A program made the position numbers and the translations under genes. The notes under the pieces were generated by a model, which saw nothing but the letters and a program-made list of their open reading frames with translations, had not been told where the DNA came from and did not search any database. Of a DNA stretch of 64,000 nucleotides, positions 20,998 to 33,569 are shown piece by piece (positions within the stretch are counted from its first letter, which is position 1; every line of letters starts with the position of its first letter). The DNA lies in the NCBI GenBank assembly GCA_963989245.1, contig OZ022346.1:343501-407500 (forward strand). Direction: 5' to 3'. The DNA comes from Nansenia antarctica (Eukaryota > Chordata > Actinopteri > Argentiniformes > Microstomatidae).

Positions 20998-23900
20998 CAG
21001 CCTCCGAACCTAACCTAACCTAACCCTAACCCTACCCTACATTACCCTAACCTAACCTCCTCTCAGCCTCCTACCCTACCCTACCCTACATTACCCTACC
21101 CTACATTACCCTACCCTACCCTACCCTACATTACCCTACCCTACATTACCCTAACCTACCCTACATTACCCTAACCTACCCTACCCTACATTACCCTACA
21201 TTACCCTACCCTACATAGATAGATAGATAGATAGATAGATAGACTTTATTTGTCATTGTTACAGTACAGGTACCAAACAACGAAATTTAGGAGGGGAGGC
21301 TCCCCTGGTGTTTAAGAAAGGAAAAGGAAACACATTTTGGAAAAAGCATAGATGCATAAAATCACAAGAAGATAAAGAGCTGGTTTACATCAATAGAGGC
21401 TATGTACACAATCCACTGTACTATACTGCACAGATAGTCAACTAGGGTTGTCATATTGCACAAGAAAGTATTTTTTCACATTTTTTTAAAGTGTCACAGT
21501 TTGCAGGCTTGAAAATGTACATGTTTGTGCCTCAACATTACCCTAACCTAACCTACCCTACATTACCCTACCCTAACCTACATTACGCTAACCTACCCTA
21601 ACCTAACCTACATTACGCTAACCTACATTACCCTACCCTACATTACCCTAACCTACATTACCCTACCCTACATTACCCTACCCTACCCTACATTACCCTA
21701 ACCTAACCTACCCTACATTACCCTACATTACCCTACCCTACATTACCCTACCCTAACCTAACCTACATTACCCTACCCTAACCTAACCTACATTACGCTA
21801 ACCTAACCTAACCTACATTACGCTAACCTAACCTAACCTACATTACCCTACCCTAACCTAACCTACATTACCCTACCCTAACCTAACCTACATTACCCTA
21901 CCCTACCCTACCCTACATTACCCTACCCTACCTACCCTACATTACCCTAACCTACCCTACATTACCCTACCCTACATTACCCTAACCTAACCTACCCTAA
22001 CCTAACCTACATTACGCTACCCTAACCTACCCTACATTACCCTAACCTACATTACCCTAACCTAACCTACCCTACATTACCCTACCCTAACCTACATTAC
22101 GCTAACCTACCCTAACCTAACCTACATTACCCTACCCTAACCTAACCTACATTACCCTAACCTACCCTACATTACCCTAACCTACATTACCCTAACCTAA
22201 CCTACCCTACATTACCCTAACCTACATTACCCTAACCTAACCTACCCTACATTACCCTACCCTAACCTACATTACGCTAACCTACCCTAACCTAACCTAC
22301 ATTACGCTAACCTACATTACCCTACCCTACATTACCCTACCCTACATTACCCTACCCTACATTACCCTACCCTACCCTACATTACCCTACCCTAACCTAC
22401 ATTACGCTAACCTACCCTAACCTAACCTACATTACGCTAACCTACCCTAACCTAACCTACATTACGCTAACCTACATTACCCTACCCTACATTACCCTAC
22501 CCTACATTACCCTACCCTACATTACCCTACCCTACCCTACATTACCCTAACCTACATTACCCTAACCTAACCTACCCTACATTACCCTACCCTAACCTAC
22601 ATTACGCTAACCTACCCTAACCTAACCTACATTACGCTAACCTACATTACCCTACCCTACATTACCCTACCCTACATTACCCTACCCTACACTACATTAC
22701 CCTACCCTAACCTACATTACGCTAACCTACCCTAACCTAACCTACATTACGCTAACCTACATTACCCTACCCTACATTACCCTACCCTACATTACCCTAC
22801 CCTACATTACCCTACCCTACCCTACATTACCCTACCCTAACCTACATTACGCTAACCTACATTACCCTAACCTACATTACCCTACCCTACCCTACATTAC
22901 CCTACCCTAACCTAACCTACATTACCCTACCCTACCCTACATTACCCTACCCTAACCTAACCTACCCTACCCTACCCTAACCTAAATTACCCTAACCTAC
23001 ATTACCCTAACCTACCCTACATTACCCTACCCTAACCTAACCTACATTACCCTACCCTACCCTACATTACGCTAACCTAACCTAACCTACCCTACCCTAC
23101 CCTAACCTAACCTACCCTAACCTACCCTACATTACGCTAACCTACATTACCCTACCCTACATTACCCTACCCTACATTACCCTACCCTACATTACCCTAA
23201 CCTACCCTACATTACACTACATTACCCTACCCTACCCTACATTACCCTACCCTACCCTACCCTACATTACCCTACCCTAACCTACATTACCCTACCCTAA
23301 CCTAATCTAACCTACATTACCCTACCCTACATTACCCTACCCTACCCTACCCTACATTACCCTACCCTACATTACCCTACCCTACCCTACCCTACATTAC
23401 CCTACCCTACATTACCCTACCCTACCCTACCCTACATTACCCTACCCTAACCTACATTACCCTACCCTAACCTAATCTAACCTACATTACCCTACCCAAA
23501 CCTAACCTAAATTACCCTACCCTAACCTAACCTACATTACCCTACCCTACATTACGCTAACCTACATTACCCTACCCTACATTACCCTACCCTACATTAC
23601 CCTACCCTAACCTACCCTACATTACACTACATTACCCTACCCTACCCTACATTACCCTACATTACCCTACCCTACATTACCCTACCCTACCCTACCCTAC
23701 ATTACCCTACCCTACCCTACATTACCCTACCCTAACCTACATTACCCTACCCTAACCTAATCTAACCTAAATTACCCTACCCTAACCTAACCTACATTAC
23801 CCTACCCTACATTACCCTACCCTAACCTACATTACCCTACCCTAACCTAATCTAACCTACATTACCCTACCCTACCCTACATTACCCTACCCTACCCTAA

Positions 23901-24642
23901 CCTACATTACCCTACCCTACCCTACATTACCCTACCCTACCCTAACCTACATTACCCTACCCTAACCTAATCTAACCTACATTACCCTACCCTACCCAAA
24001 CCTAACCTAAATTACCCTACCCTAACCTACCCTACATTACCCTACCCTAACCTAACCTACCCTACATTACCCTACCCTACATTACCCTACCCTACCCTAC
24101 ATTACCCTACATTACCTTACATTACCCTACATTACCCTACCCTAACCTAACCTACCCTACATTACCCTACCCTACCCTAACCTAACCTACATTACCCTAC
24201 CCTACCCTACATTACCCTACATTACCCTACCCTAAATTACCCTACCCTACCCTACCCTACATTACCCTACCCTACATTACCCTACCCTAAATTACCCTAC
24301 CCTACCCTACCCTACATTACCCTACCCTACATTACCCTAACCTACCCTACCCTACCCTAACCTACCCTACATTACCCTACCCTACCCTAACCTACATTAC
24401 CCTACCCTACCCTACATTACCCTACCCTACATTACCCTACCCTACCCTAACCTAACCTACATTACCCTACCCTAACCTACATTACCCTACCCTAACCTAA
24501 CCTACCCTACATTACCCTACCCTACATTACCCTAACCTAACCTAACCTAACCCTACATTACCCTACCCTACCCTAACCTACATTACCCTACCATACATTA
24601 CCCTACATTACCCTAACCTAACCTAACCTAACCGCCGCATCA
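20998..24642. repeat. Degenerate telomere-like CCTAA/CCCTACATTA array
   Basis: About 3.3 kb of array DNA built from CCTAA, CCCTA and CCCTACATTA blocks in ever-changing order, with larger blocks such as ATTACGCTAACCTACCCTAA recurring many times. It resembles, but is not, the vertebrate telomere (CCCTAA)n. A LINE fragment splits it at 21213-21537 and another LINE bounds it on the right. Confidence 0.95.
21213..21537 (-). mobile_element. LINE 3' end inside the telomere-like array
   Basis: Starts with a GATA tail, then TTTATTTGTCATTGTTACAG and GGTACCAAACAACGAAATTT, and ends with TGTACATGTTTGTGCCTCAA. This is the reverse complement of the 3' UTR of the LINE at 24643-25774. Confidence 0.9.
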
Positions 24643-25774
24643 ACCTAACCCCGTCCACCCCAGCAACTCCATCGCAAAGTTTGCAGACGACACCACCGTG
24701 GTGGGCTGCATCTCGGGGGGGGACGAGGCGGCGTACAGGGATGAGGTAGAGCAGCTGAGCAAGCTGTGCAAGGTTAACAACCTGCTACTGAACAAGTCAA
24801 AGACCCAGGAAATCATCGTGGACTTCAGGAGGAAAAAGTCTGAGGTCCAGCCCCTGCTCATCGACGGAGAGCGTGGAGAGTCTCAGCCCTCCGATTCCTG
24901 GGGGTGCACATACAGGATGACCTGTCCTGGAAGAACAACACAGCAGCCACCATCAAGAAGGCACAACAGCGGCTCTACTTCCTGAGAGTCCTCAGGAAGG
25001 AACACAACAAGCAGGAGATACTGGTGGCCTTCTACCGCGGCGTAGTGGAGAGCATCCTCACCTACGGCATCTGCAACTGGTTCTCCAGCTGCACAACCGC
25101 AGAGAGGAATGCGCTACAGAGAGTCGTGAGATCGGCCCAGAAGATCACCGGCACCCCCCTCCCCTCTCTGGAAGAGCTGTACAACACGCGCTGTCTCAGG
25201 AAGGCCTCCAAGATCTCCAGAGACCCATCCCACCCTGGGTACGAACACTTTGCTCGGCTGCCCTCGAACAGGCGGTACAGGACCATGTTCGCAAGGACAA
25301 ACAGACTGAAGCTCAGCTTCTACCCCAGGGCCATCCAGGCCCTGAACACAGCAAAGACCTAGGTTCTGGGCCCTGGACAGTCTGGACGGATTGATGGCAG
25401 CTGCTGGACTGAAAAAAATTGTCATGCTGAGGCACAAATATGTACATTTCAAGCCTGCAAACTGCGACACTTTAAATGAATGTGCAATAATACTATGTGC
25501 AATATGACAACCCTCGGGTACATAAGGTTCAGAGATAGGAAATGTTAGGATATGTATAGCATAGCATAGAGTACAGCACAGCGTTTTATCTGTACAGTAT
25601 AGTATAGTGGATAGTGTACATAGCCTTTATTTATGTAAACCAGCTCCTTTCCCTTCTTGTTTTTTTAGTTTTTAGTTTTTTTCCTAGCACCAGGGGAGCC
25701 ACCCCTCCCAAATGTCGTTGTTTGGTACCTGTACTATAGCAATGACAATAAAGACCATTCATTCATTCATTCAT
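24643..25774 (+). mobile_element. 5'-truncated L2/CR1-like LINE
   Basis: Encodes the C-terminal part of a reverse transcriptase protein in two overlapping frames (24698-24985 and 24904-25362), so at least one frameshift is present. Recognisable blocks are SIAKFADDTTVVG (at 24665), NLLLNKSKTQEIIVDFRRKK, KKAQQRLYFLRVLRKEHNKQ and FYRGVVESILTYGICNWF. It ends in a (CATT)n tail after AATAAAGACC. A perfect 18-bp target duplication AACCTAACCGCCGCATCA flanks it at 24625-24642 and 25775-25792. The site lies at the edge of the telomere-like array. Confidence 0.93.
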
Positions 25775-25897
25775 AACCTAACCGCCGCATCAGGTGAGAT
25801 ACAATGTAGCCAGTTAGCATGTCACAACCAGGCCGCACCCACCGGCTCTTCTGTGTCTAAGTGTAAATTCCAAGAGCAAAATTAAAGAATAACAAAC

Positions 25898-26060
25898 CTT
25901 GTGATACTGTTTTTATCATCGAGTTTCATTTTTCTCCAACTTCTCTGGAGACGTTCTGCTTTTGTCCGTTCAGACGTCCGAGTCCGTCCTCGTCTGGCAT
26001 GTTGACATGTTCGCTGCTTGACAATCCTGCTTCCTGTTGACAGCGTCGCTCTCAAAAATG
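25898..26060 (-). promoter_or_regulatory. bltp1: Candidate first exon and promoter of bltp1
   Basis: On the minus strand this stretch has two CCAAT-box cores in inverted form (ATTGG, near 26068 and 26092), a CG-containing body and a possible donor (CACAAG|GTTTGT) at 25897. It also holds a 24-codon upstream ORF beginning MPDEDGLGRL (26000-25926). bltp1 needs a non-coding exon upstream of 13.5 kb, and this is the best non-repetitive candidate before c9orf72 ends. The assignment is inference. Confidence 0.3.
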
Positions 26061-26204
26061 GACCAATCGGAACATCGTAGGTGATTAATCAACCAATTAG
26101 GACATAGTGTTTGTAAAGTATAGCCCAACCGAAGACAGACATTTATTTTAGCCCATCAAATTAAATGTTTTTATTATCACGTGTGTGAATAATATTATGA
26201 ATTC

Positions 26205-26545
26205 TACACTCACCGAACACTTACTAATACTGGGTAGGGCCTCCCTTTCCTCTCAAAACAGCATAAATTCTTCGTGGCATTGATTCCATAAGACGCTGGA
26301 AACATCCCTTTCAGATTCTGGTCCATAATGACATGACTGCATCACACCATTCCTGCAGGTGACCTTTCCTGCTCTCTAATCTCCCCGTCCTACCACTGGG
26401 AAGGCCACTGAAGAACCCTGAACTCATTGTCATGTTCATGAAACCGGTTTGAGACGACTTTAGCTTTGTGGCATGGTGTATGCCAGAAGTAGCCATTAGA
26501 AGACGGGTACATTGTGGGCATGAAGGGTGCAATGAGTGTATGTTT
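26205..26545. mobile_element. Dispersed fish repeat, class uncertain
   Basis: The phrases ATTCTTCGTGGCATTGATTC, CTGGTCCATAATGACATGA and GAACTCATTGTCATGTTCAT belong to a repeat seen very widely in fish genomes. No coding capacity remains. Confidence 0.6.
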
Positions 26546-26595
26546 TTACAATGTGAATCACAGAAGCATATGAAACATTTGAACATGATATTTAT

Positions 26596-26745
26596 GGGTA
26601 CTGGTGGCCTGGCCTAGTGATCAGAAGGACATCAGTTCAGATCCCACCTGGGAACACCAGCAGGTGTACCCTTGGCTAAGGAATTACTCTCTGCGATCTC
26701 TAATTGCAAGTCGCTTTGGATAAACGCATCTGCTAAATTGTGAAT
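26596..26745 (+). mobile_element. tRNA-derived SINE with TTTGGATAAACGC tail
   Basis: Begins TGGTGGCCTGGCCTAGTGAT (A box), then GTTCAGATCCCACC (B box), and ends AGTCGCTTTGGATAAACGCA followed by TCTGCTAAA, the hallmark tail of a large fish SINE group. A related copy lies at 31490-31680. Confidence 0.85.
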
Positions 26746-27764
26746 TGACTAATTTTGTATAGTGATGAGTGTTTGTGTATGTTGGAAAGTAAGGTGCCTA
26801 TAGATAAAGTCTACACACCCTTTGCTGTCCCAGAGTCTACATTATATTTCTCTCTGACCTGTACAGCATACCGGACACATTTCAATTAGACAATAACATA
26901 TATATCTACAAAATAAAATTAAAATTAAAAACAGAGAAGACCTGTTTGCAGAACTCGGGACACCGGAGTGTCCCCCCAAGAAGAATTAGGGTTAGGTCCA
27001 CCCTTTTGCCCCTAGAGTTTGATTCCGGCCACGGACATATCCTGCATGTCATCCCTTCTCTCTCTCTCACCCATCCTTCATGTCAAATCTCTACTGTCTC
27101 TGTCACAATAAAAAAGAAAATATGAGTGGGACTGCCCCACTCAGAAAAAATAACTTTAAAAAAATAATTATTGCTGTACTATATTGTTTGTATTGATGAT
27201 TCTTGTCAAAAAATAAATAAATAGTGTACAGTCGATGCTAAATGGGATTCGTCGGAAAACTCACCTGGCCTTAAAATGAATAATATGATTCAGACTGCAT
27301 GTGGTCTTGCTTCAGCTGGCTAAACGTCCAGGAGGCTATTTCTGTCTTAGTAGTAGTAATGGTGAATGTAATAATGTGTGGTGTCTTTAGTAGACAGTGT
27401 GGTTACTGGAGTAGTAACCACATACAGGTACGTATGTATAGTCTATGATTATTATGACAATCAGGTGACGATACATAACGTTCTTTTCCAAAATGCCAAA
27501 TTTGATTGATACTAGAGGTGTTATAGGGACAATCTCAACATTCAAATGTAGTGTACTGGCGATTCTGACACAAATTTTCATAACACCAAACAGAAAAAAC
27601 ATCTATGCTGTAGTATTCATATGTCATATTACACTGTCAGCTGTGGTGATTTTTTCACTAAGAGATCATTTTTAACACATAATATTTGATACATTTCCAT
27701 CATTCATCTTTTGTCATAAACCTCTGATATGGCTTTTAATAAAATTACACAATTCTTTGCGAGG
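26746..27764. other. Intergenic DNA, no feature recognised
   Basis: AT-rich with several short frames. No recognisable protein, RNA or transposon end was seen. Confidence 0.5.
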
Positions 27765-27784
27765 GGGATGATTTGGGCAACATA

Positions 27785-27910
27785 TTGACAAATGTATTTA
27801 TTAAGTGTGCTTGCAGTATGCAAGCAACACTTATTGTTATTGTACATATATATTTATTTAAGTGTGCTTGCAGTAGCAAGCAACACTTATTGTTCTTGTA
27901 CATGTATTTT
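27785..27910. repeat. Two-copy repeat of about 65 bp
   Basis: AAGTGTGCTTGCAGTA and CAAGCAACACTTATTGTT each occur twice. Each unit also contains a small hairpin (GTGCTTGCAGTATGCAAGCA). Confidence 0.8.
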
Positions 27911-28068
27911 ATTTATTATAGCAAAATTTGCACCGGCTACTCCTCCCACAGTTTTGGCACTAGGTAGACATGAGGTGTCAAAACGTGCGGCTCGTTCCAA
28001 CTCGCATTGCTATTACGCGGTGGTAGGTTACGGTTACCTACAGACACGCAGATTTTCACCAGATTACT

Positions 28069-28130
<62 letters not shown>
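28069..28130. repeat. (AC)n microsatellite
   Basis: About 30 uninterrupted AC units. Confidence 0.97.
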
Positions 28131-28132
<2 letters not shown>

Positions 28133-28454
28133 TGGACCCCATAGAAAATGAATGATGGAATGTTGACAACAGAGTGGGGAGACACTGAGAAAAAACGTTT
28201 TTTTGAAATGTTTACACATTTTGTAATTTGCTCCCATGGCTACAATTGTATGTCTATATTCACAAATTTTACATCTATACGTTCAGCAACTCTCACTGTC
28301 ACTCCAAATATCAACATATAAGCCTCAAAATGTATAGTTTTCGCTAAGAGCCGTTGTTTCAGAGCTAGCAAAACAGAAATACAGGACAGCCTAGAGTGAG
28401 TTGCTATGACAACCCAACTGCCAGTGTCAAAAGGTGTGTTGGTCAGACTAATAA

Positions 28455-28790
28455 CAGATGCGGTTTTCTCCGGGGGGTGCAGGGGGGTGACGCACACACA
28501 CACACACACACGAACCCCACAACTCAGCCTCTGGGTGAGCTAAAGAAACGCGGGGTGCAGGGGACGTAGCTAGTCAGCTAGAGCTAGTTAGCTAGCGCTA
28601 GTTACACACACACCCGGACCCCACAACTCGGCCACTGGGTGAGCTAGAGAAACGCGGTCTCCGCCAGGGGGTGCAGGGGAGTTAGCTAGTTAGCTTAGCA
28701 CTAGTTAGCACTAGTCACACACACCCGAATCACACAAAGCGGCCCCTGGGTGAGCTAGAGAAACGCGGTCTTTGCCGGGGGGGTGCAGGG
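28455..28790. repeat. Roughly 110-bp tandem repeat, three copies
   Basis: The blocks TGGGTGAGCTAGAGAAACGC, GGTGCAGGGG and GTTAGCTAGCGCTAGTTA plus a short CACACA run recur three times with divergence. Its GGTGCAGGGG edge is the apparent seed of the following 18-bp array. Confidence 0.85.
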
Positions 28791-29231
28791 GGGTGGCCTG
28801 GTGCAGGGGGGTGGCCTGGTGCAGGGGGGTGGCCTGGTGCAGGGGAGTGGCCTGGTGCAGGGGAGTGGCCTGGTGCAGGGGAGTGGCCTGGTGCAGGGGA
28901 GTGGCCTGGTGCAGGGGAGTGGCCTGGTGTAGGGGAGTGGCCTGGTGCAGGGGAGTGGCCTGGTGCAGGGGAGTGGCCTGGTGCAGGGGAGTGGCCTGGT
29001 GCAGGGGAGTGGCCTGGTGCAGGGGAGTGGCCTGGTGCAGGGGAGTGGCCTGGTGTAGGGGAGTGGCCTGGTGCAGGGGAGTGGCCTGGTGCAGGGGAGT
29101 GGCCTGGTGTAGGAGGGTGGCCTGGTGCAGGGGAGTGGCCTGGTGCAGGGGGGTGGCCTGGTGTAGGGGAGTGGCCTGGTGTAGGGGAGTGGCCTGGTGC
29201 AGGGGGGTGGCCTGGTGCAGGGGGGTGGCGC
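28783..29231. repeat. 18-bp minisatellite, about 24 copies
   Basis: The unit GGCCTGGTGCAGGGGAGT varies at two positions (GGGG and TGTAGG forms). All frames stay open, so ORFs of 178-214 codons over it are artefacts. Confidence 0.96.
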
Positions 29232-29249
29232 AGAGGCCACTGACCTGCC

Positions 29250-30418
29250 CCCTACTGGCTGTGAGGAGCAAGCACACTTCACACTTTCCACAGGAATTGT
29301 CCCTGTCTAGTTTTCAGTATACCTTTGTGAAGGTAGGGGGTCGGGGGTCAACCACATCATTAGCTGTTGAAATCCCATGTGAGAAACAAAGTGGATTCTT
29401 AAGGCCACTGAGATGAGTTAAAAGTGAACTGAGATGAGTTAAAAGTGAACACACGACATGAAGAAATGACAATGTATTAACATTTAGGATGTTATCAAAC
29501 CTCTCTTTGATAATAATAAAAACAATTCCAACATATATCATGATAATACTGTTTCATATGGCCTGGTACATCACAGTATACATCACATTAATAGATCATA
29601 CTATACACATCACTATGCATGTCAAAAGCAACCCCTGTCGGCATGCAATACATACAGGACACTCAATTGCAATGAGCTCGAGTTAAAGAATACAGCAAGT
29701 TGCCCCATGTGCTCTGCTGTTTAATACAAGGAAACAGCTTTACAGTCAGTCAACGAATAGATCCAGTGGAGGCACTCTCAGATATCATCTGAACCCCAAA
29801 CTGAGGCCAAACAAGTCTGTTGTTCTACTGCTGTACAAACTGTCAAACATTAAAACACAGGCAACAAAGACACTAAAGAACCATGCTTTAAATAAGACAC
29901 TGGACATGTTGGACAACTTGACCAATGAGAACAGTGACATCAAGAAGTGCAAATGATGTGTAAGACTTTGAATTCAACCAGCCCCAGACTGATGACCTCA
30001 CCCCACTGTCGTCACTCTGCTTCAGCCACATAACAGCAGTAGAACAGCACTTCTCTGTAATAGAACAGCACTTATCTTCTCTACTGCAACACACTTGCAG
30101 CCACACACTCTGGTGGATTGGGATTTAAATTTGATTGATTGATCAATCAATATTTATGGCACTTATGGATGGTGTGTGTATTGTGAGTATTGTACCATGT
30201 CCTTTTGTGTTGTTGTGTAAGTGAGTGAGTTTTTTTTTTCTATCTATGTAACACCCAGTCAAATTCCTAGCAACCATTGGTTGCGCAGCAAAAACATTTT
30301 CAGATTCTATAAAACAAACGGATATGCAGTGTTTGAACGTGACCAGCAACATGACAAATATCAAATCAATGTGCCTGGTTAGGGTTCGGGTTGTTAGGGT
30401 GGCGAGGAGGAGAAGAGG
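29250..30418 (-). other. c9orf72: Downstream region and probable 3' UTR of c9orf72
   Basis: No coding or repeat element was recognised over most of this stretch. On the minus strand an ATTAAA variant polyadenylation signal occurs at 29720-29725, which would give a 3' UTR of about 700 nt. No canonical AATAAA was found nearer the stop codon. The end is uncertain. Confidence 0.3.
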
Positions 30419-30605
30419 TCAGAAGCTCATGAGCACATCCCTCTCCTGCACGCTGGTGTAGAAGGGCTTCCCAAACACGAAGGAGTGCAGCCCCGCCCGC
30501 AGCTTCTCCGCCAGGGCCATGACCACGCCCAGGTCCCCCTCCACGCCCAGGTCCAGGTCCGCCTTCAGGCTGCGCAGGGAGCGGAACGGCTTCTTCCCCT
30601 TCTGC
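30419..30605 (-). CDS. c9orf72: c9orf72 exon 11 (last coding exon)
   Basis: Acceptor GCCCCACAG, then QKGKKPFRSLRSLKADLDLG, ending YTSVQERDVLMSF and TGA at 30419-30421. A short (TTAGA)n run lies about 20 bases upstream of the acceptor (30621-30655). Confidence 0.96.
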
Positions 30606-32273
30606 CTGTGGGGCACATTAGACTATTAGATTAGATTAGATTAGATTAGATTAGATGTTATACAACAAATCTAATCTGATCTGTTGCACCGGTGCCTCGC
30701 AGACAGTGTTTACAGTAGCAGAGTGTCCTCCAACGCAGCTGCAACAAGACATCAGATATGTAAATGCTTTATCAGGTATGTAAATGCTTTATCAGGTAAT
30801 GTTTTAAGAAAGTTTTCCTGTTCTGATGAGATATTTTTTCTTTTTCGTTTCTCAGGGATATTTCCCCCATTTTATTCATTTTTTTCTTGTTTTTGAGAGC
30901 TGAGTTTTTGCAATAATAATATGAAGTTTCTGAACCACTCTGTTGTCTGTGTAGTCCTTGTGGTGTGGGTCGAGGTATGCCAATGTCTGAATATAAACAG
31001 ATATACAAAACCAGTGTTTACCCTAGAATCAGTCCCCCCCCACCCCCCATTGCAGACTTATACAGTATATTAGGTGGTGGTGGTGTGTGTGTGGGGGGGT
31101 TAAGGGGGCAACAATGTATGGGAAAACACTGTACAGATCCGTATTGTGAGCTGTACCCCCCCCCCCAGGCAGTACCCCCCCCCTCCCCAGGCAGTACCCC
31201 CCCCCCCCAGGCTGTACCCCCCCCAGGCAGTACCCCCCCCCCCAGGCAGTACCCCCCCCCCCAGGCAGTACCCCCCCCCAGGCTGTACCCCCCCCCCAGG
31301 CTGTACCCTCCCCCCCACTCACGTCTCGTCCTCTATGTACTTCAGCAGCGTCAGCGCCTTCCTGTGCAGCAGCAGCAGGAACTGGGCCAGGTAGGCGCTG
31401 CGCAGGGAGAGGCCCGGCTTCAGCATGAACACCTGGGGAGCAGCAGGGCGTCAGGAGGGGGCGTGGCCTAGGAGGGGGAGTGGCCTAGGGAGGGGGCGTG
31501 GCCTAGGGGATAGTCACTTTGACTGGTGATGTCATGGGTTCAAATCCCACCTGGGGAACACCACCACTAGTGTGCCCTTGAGTAAGGCACTTAGCTCTAA
31601 GTTACTCCAGGGAGACTGTCCCTGTAATCTCTAATTGGAAGTCACTTTGGATAAAAGCGTCTGCTAAATGCTAAAAATGTAAAAACGTTCACTGTAAGGC
31701 CGTGTCAGCCAAAGGGTTGGTCAGGGCCTAACGGTTTTTATTTCTTAATAGATGTTATAGTTTATTTCAGTAGGGATAGAGGACAGATCAAATTGAAACA
31801 AGGGTCACATCCATTCGCATTATAAGATTTTAAGCTTGCGACAATTTCCAGTTGCTTGACCAAAAAGAACCTTCTACCAGATCGAGCAGCTCGAAACAGT
31901 ATCTTTTCCTGCTTGAAGTACAAAGCGTTATGAAGCTTGCCCAGCACACTGTAACAATGCAATAGTACCAAATGTGCAACATCAGCGTGTCTTACCTCGT
32001 CTATAAATGACTTCACCAGGGTGTCTTTGTGCATGACATCCTGAAAGATGTTCCTGGGAGGAGAGAGTGAATTTGCAATAGTTCAGAAGTGTTGTAACAT
32101 TGAGTAACTTCATATCTTGTGATCCATCTATCCATCCATGCTGTCATCAATTACCCGAGGTCACATCCCTCACCATGAACAGAGAACCAGATTACAGGAG
32201 AGAGACAATTCATGGATCCAGCGAAATGGAAAAAAACCTGACTACTTCAGACAGAAACAGAACAAAACACACC

Positions 32274-32325
<52 letters not shown>

Positions 32326-32632
32326 CGTACAGGTCTGGGGTGAAGCTCTCGTCCGTGTGGATGACCGTGTCGGGGGCGATGTCCTCCTCACTGGCGGCCC
32401 GCCAGAGTGCGCTGAGCTCCGAGCGCATGTAGCGCCGCTGGTTGTAGGTGTGTTCGTGGCAGGGCGGCATCTGCTTGACCGTGTTGATGTCCACGTCGAT
32501 GTGGGTGGTGGGGTAGGGGGAGTACAGCACCTGGCGGAACGGCAGCACGAAGCTACCCGTGGAGTCCTAGAAGAAGAAGAGGAAGAGGAAGAGGAAGAGG
32601 AAGAAGGAGGAGAAAAAGAAGAAGAAGAAGAA

Positions 32633-32663
<31 letters not shown>

Positions 32664-33512
32664 GAGGAGAAAAAGAAGAAGAAGAAGAAGAAGAAGAAGA
32701 AGAAGAAGGAGGAGAAGAAGGAGGAGGAGAAGAAGAAGAGTATAAGTACCTCTTATAAGTATTTAGGTATTCAATTAGACAACCATCTCTGCTGGAATAC
32801 ACACTTAGACAGCTTATGTAACAAACTACAGCAGAGGCTTTATCACCTGAGGCGACTCAGACTTTATGGGGTGAGGAAGCAGATCATGAGAATTTTCTAT
32901 CAGTCCATTGTTGAAAGTGTAATCAGATATGGAATAATTGTGTGGTTTGGCAACTTAACTGTACAACAACAAAAACAGACTAGTCAGCATTCACAAAACA
33001 GCCATGAAAATTGTAGGTGAAAGAGACTATGTGATCCTAAATAAACTATATGAAAAAACTGTCCTGGACAAGGCTAATAAGATAATCGCAGACCCCCAAC
33101 ATCCGCTCTCCACAGAACACGAAGTTCTCCCCCTAGGTAGAAGGCTTCGCATGCCAAGATGTAACTATAAGCTCTTAAAACTATCATTTGTCCCATTCTC
33201 CATTAAACTAATCAATTCGCTCAAGCAGAAACGATGATTAGGACATGATCACCAGCACCTGCACTTTATCTTAAACACCACTTGAAGGGCCATGTGCAAT
33301 ATTCGAAAACACCACTTGAAGGGTTATGTGCAATATATATTTATACAAATGATGCCATGTCCAGGTGGAAACTGCTGCCAATGTCACTCAATGTTTGTTG
33401 CTGTCCTGTTGTTTACTTTGCCTACTGTATGTTGTATGTATCGTCTCTGTTGCACTTGAAGCATGAAAGTACCATGCCCAAGACAAGTTTCCCCTCGGGG
33501 ACATTAAAGTAT

Positions 33513-33569
<57 letters not shown>

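Noticed and set aside
20998..24642. True telomere or chromosome end
   Set aside because: No pure TTAGGG run, and genes and unique DNA continue on both sides.
28711..29416. Collagen-like or repeat protein ORFs
   Set aside because: They are products of the 18-bp minisatellite in every frame.
32138..32758. 206-codon plus-strand ORF rich in Gln and Glu
   Set aside because: It is antisense to c9orf72 exon 8 and made of CAA and GAA microsatellites.
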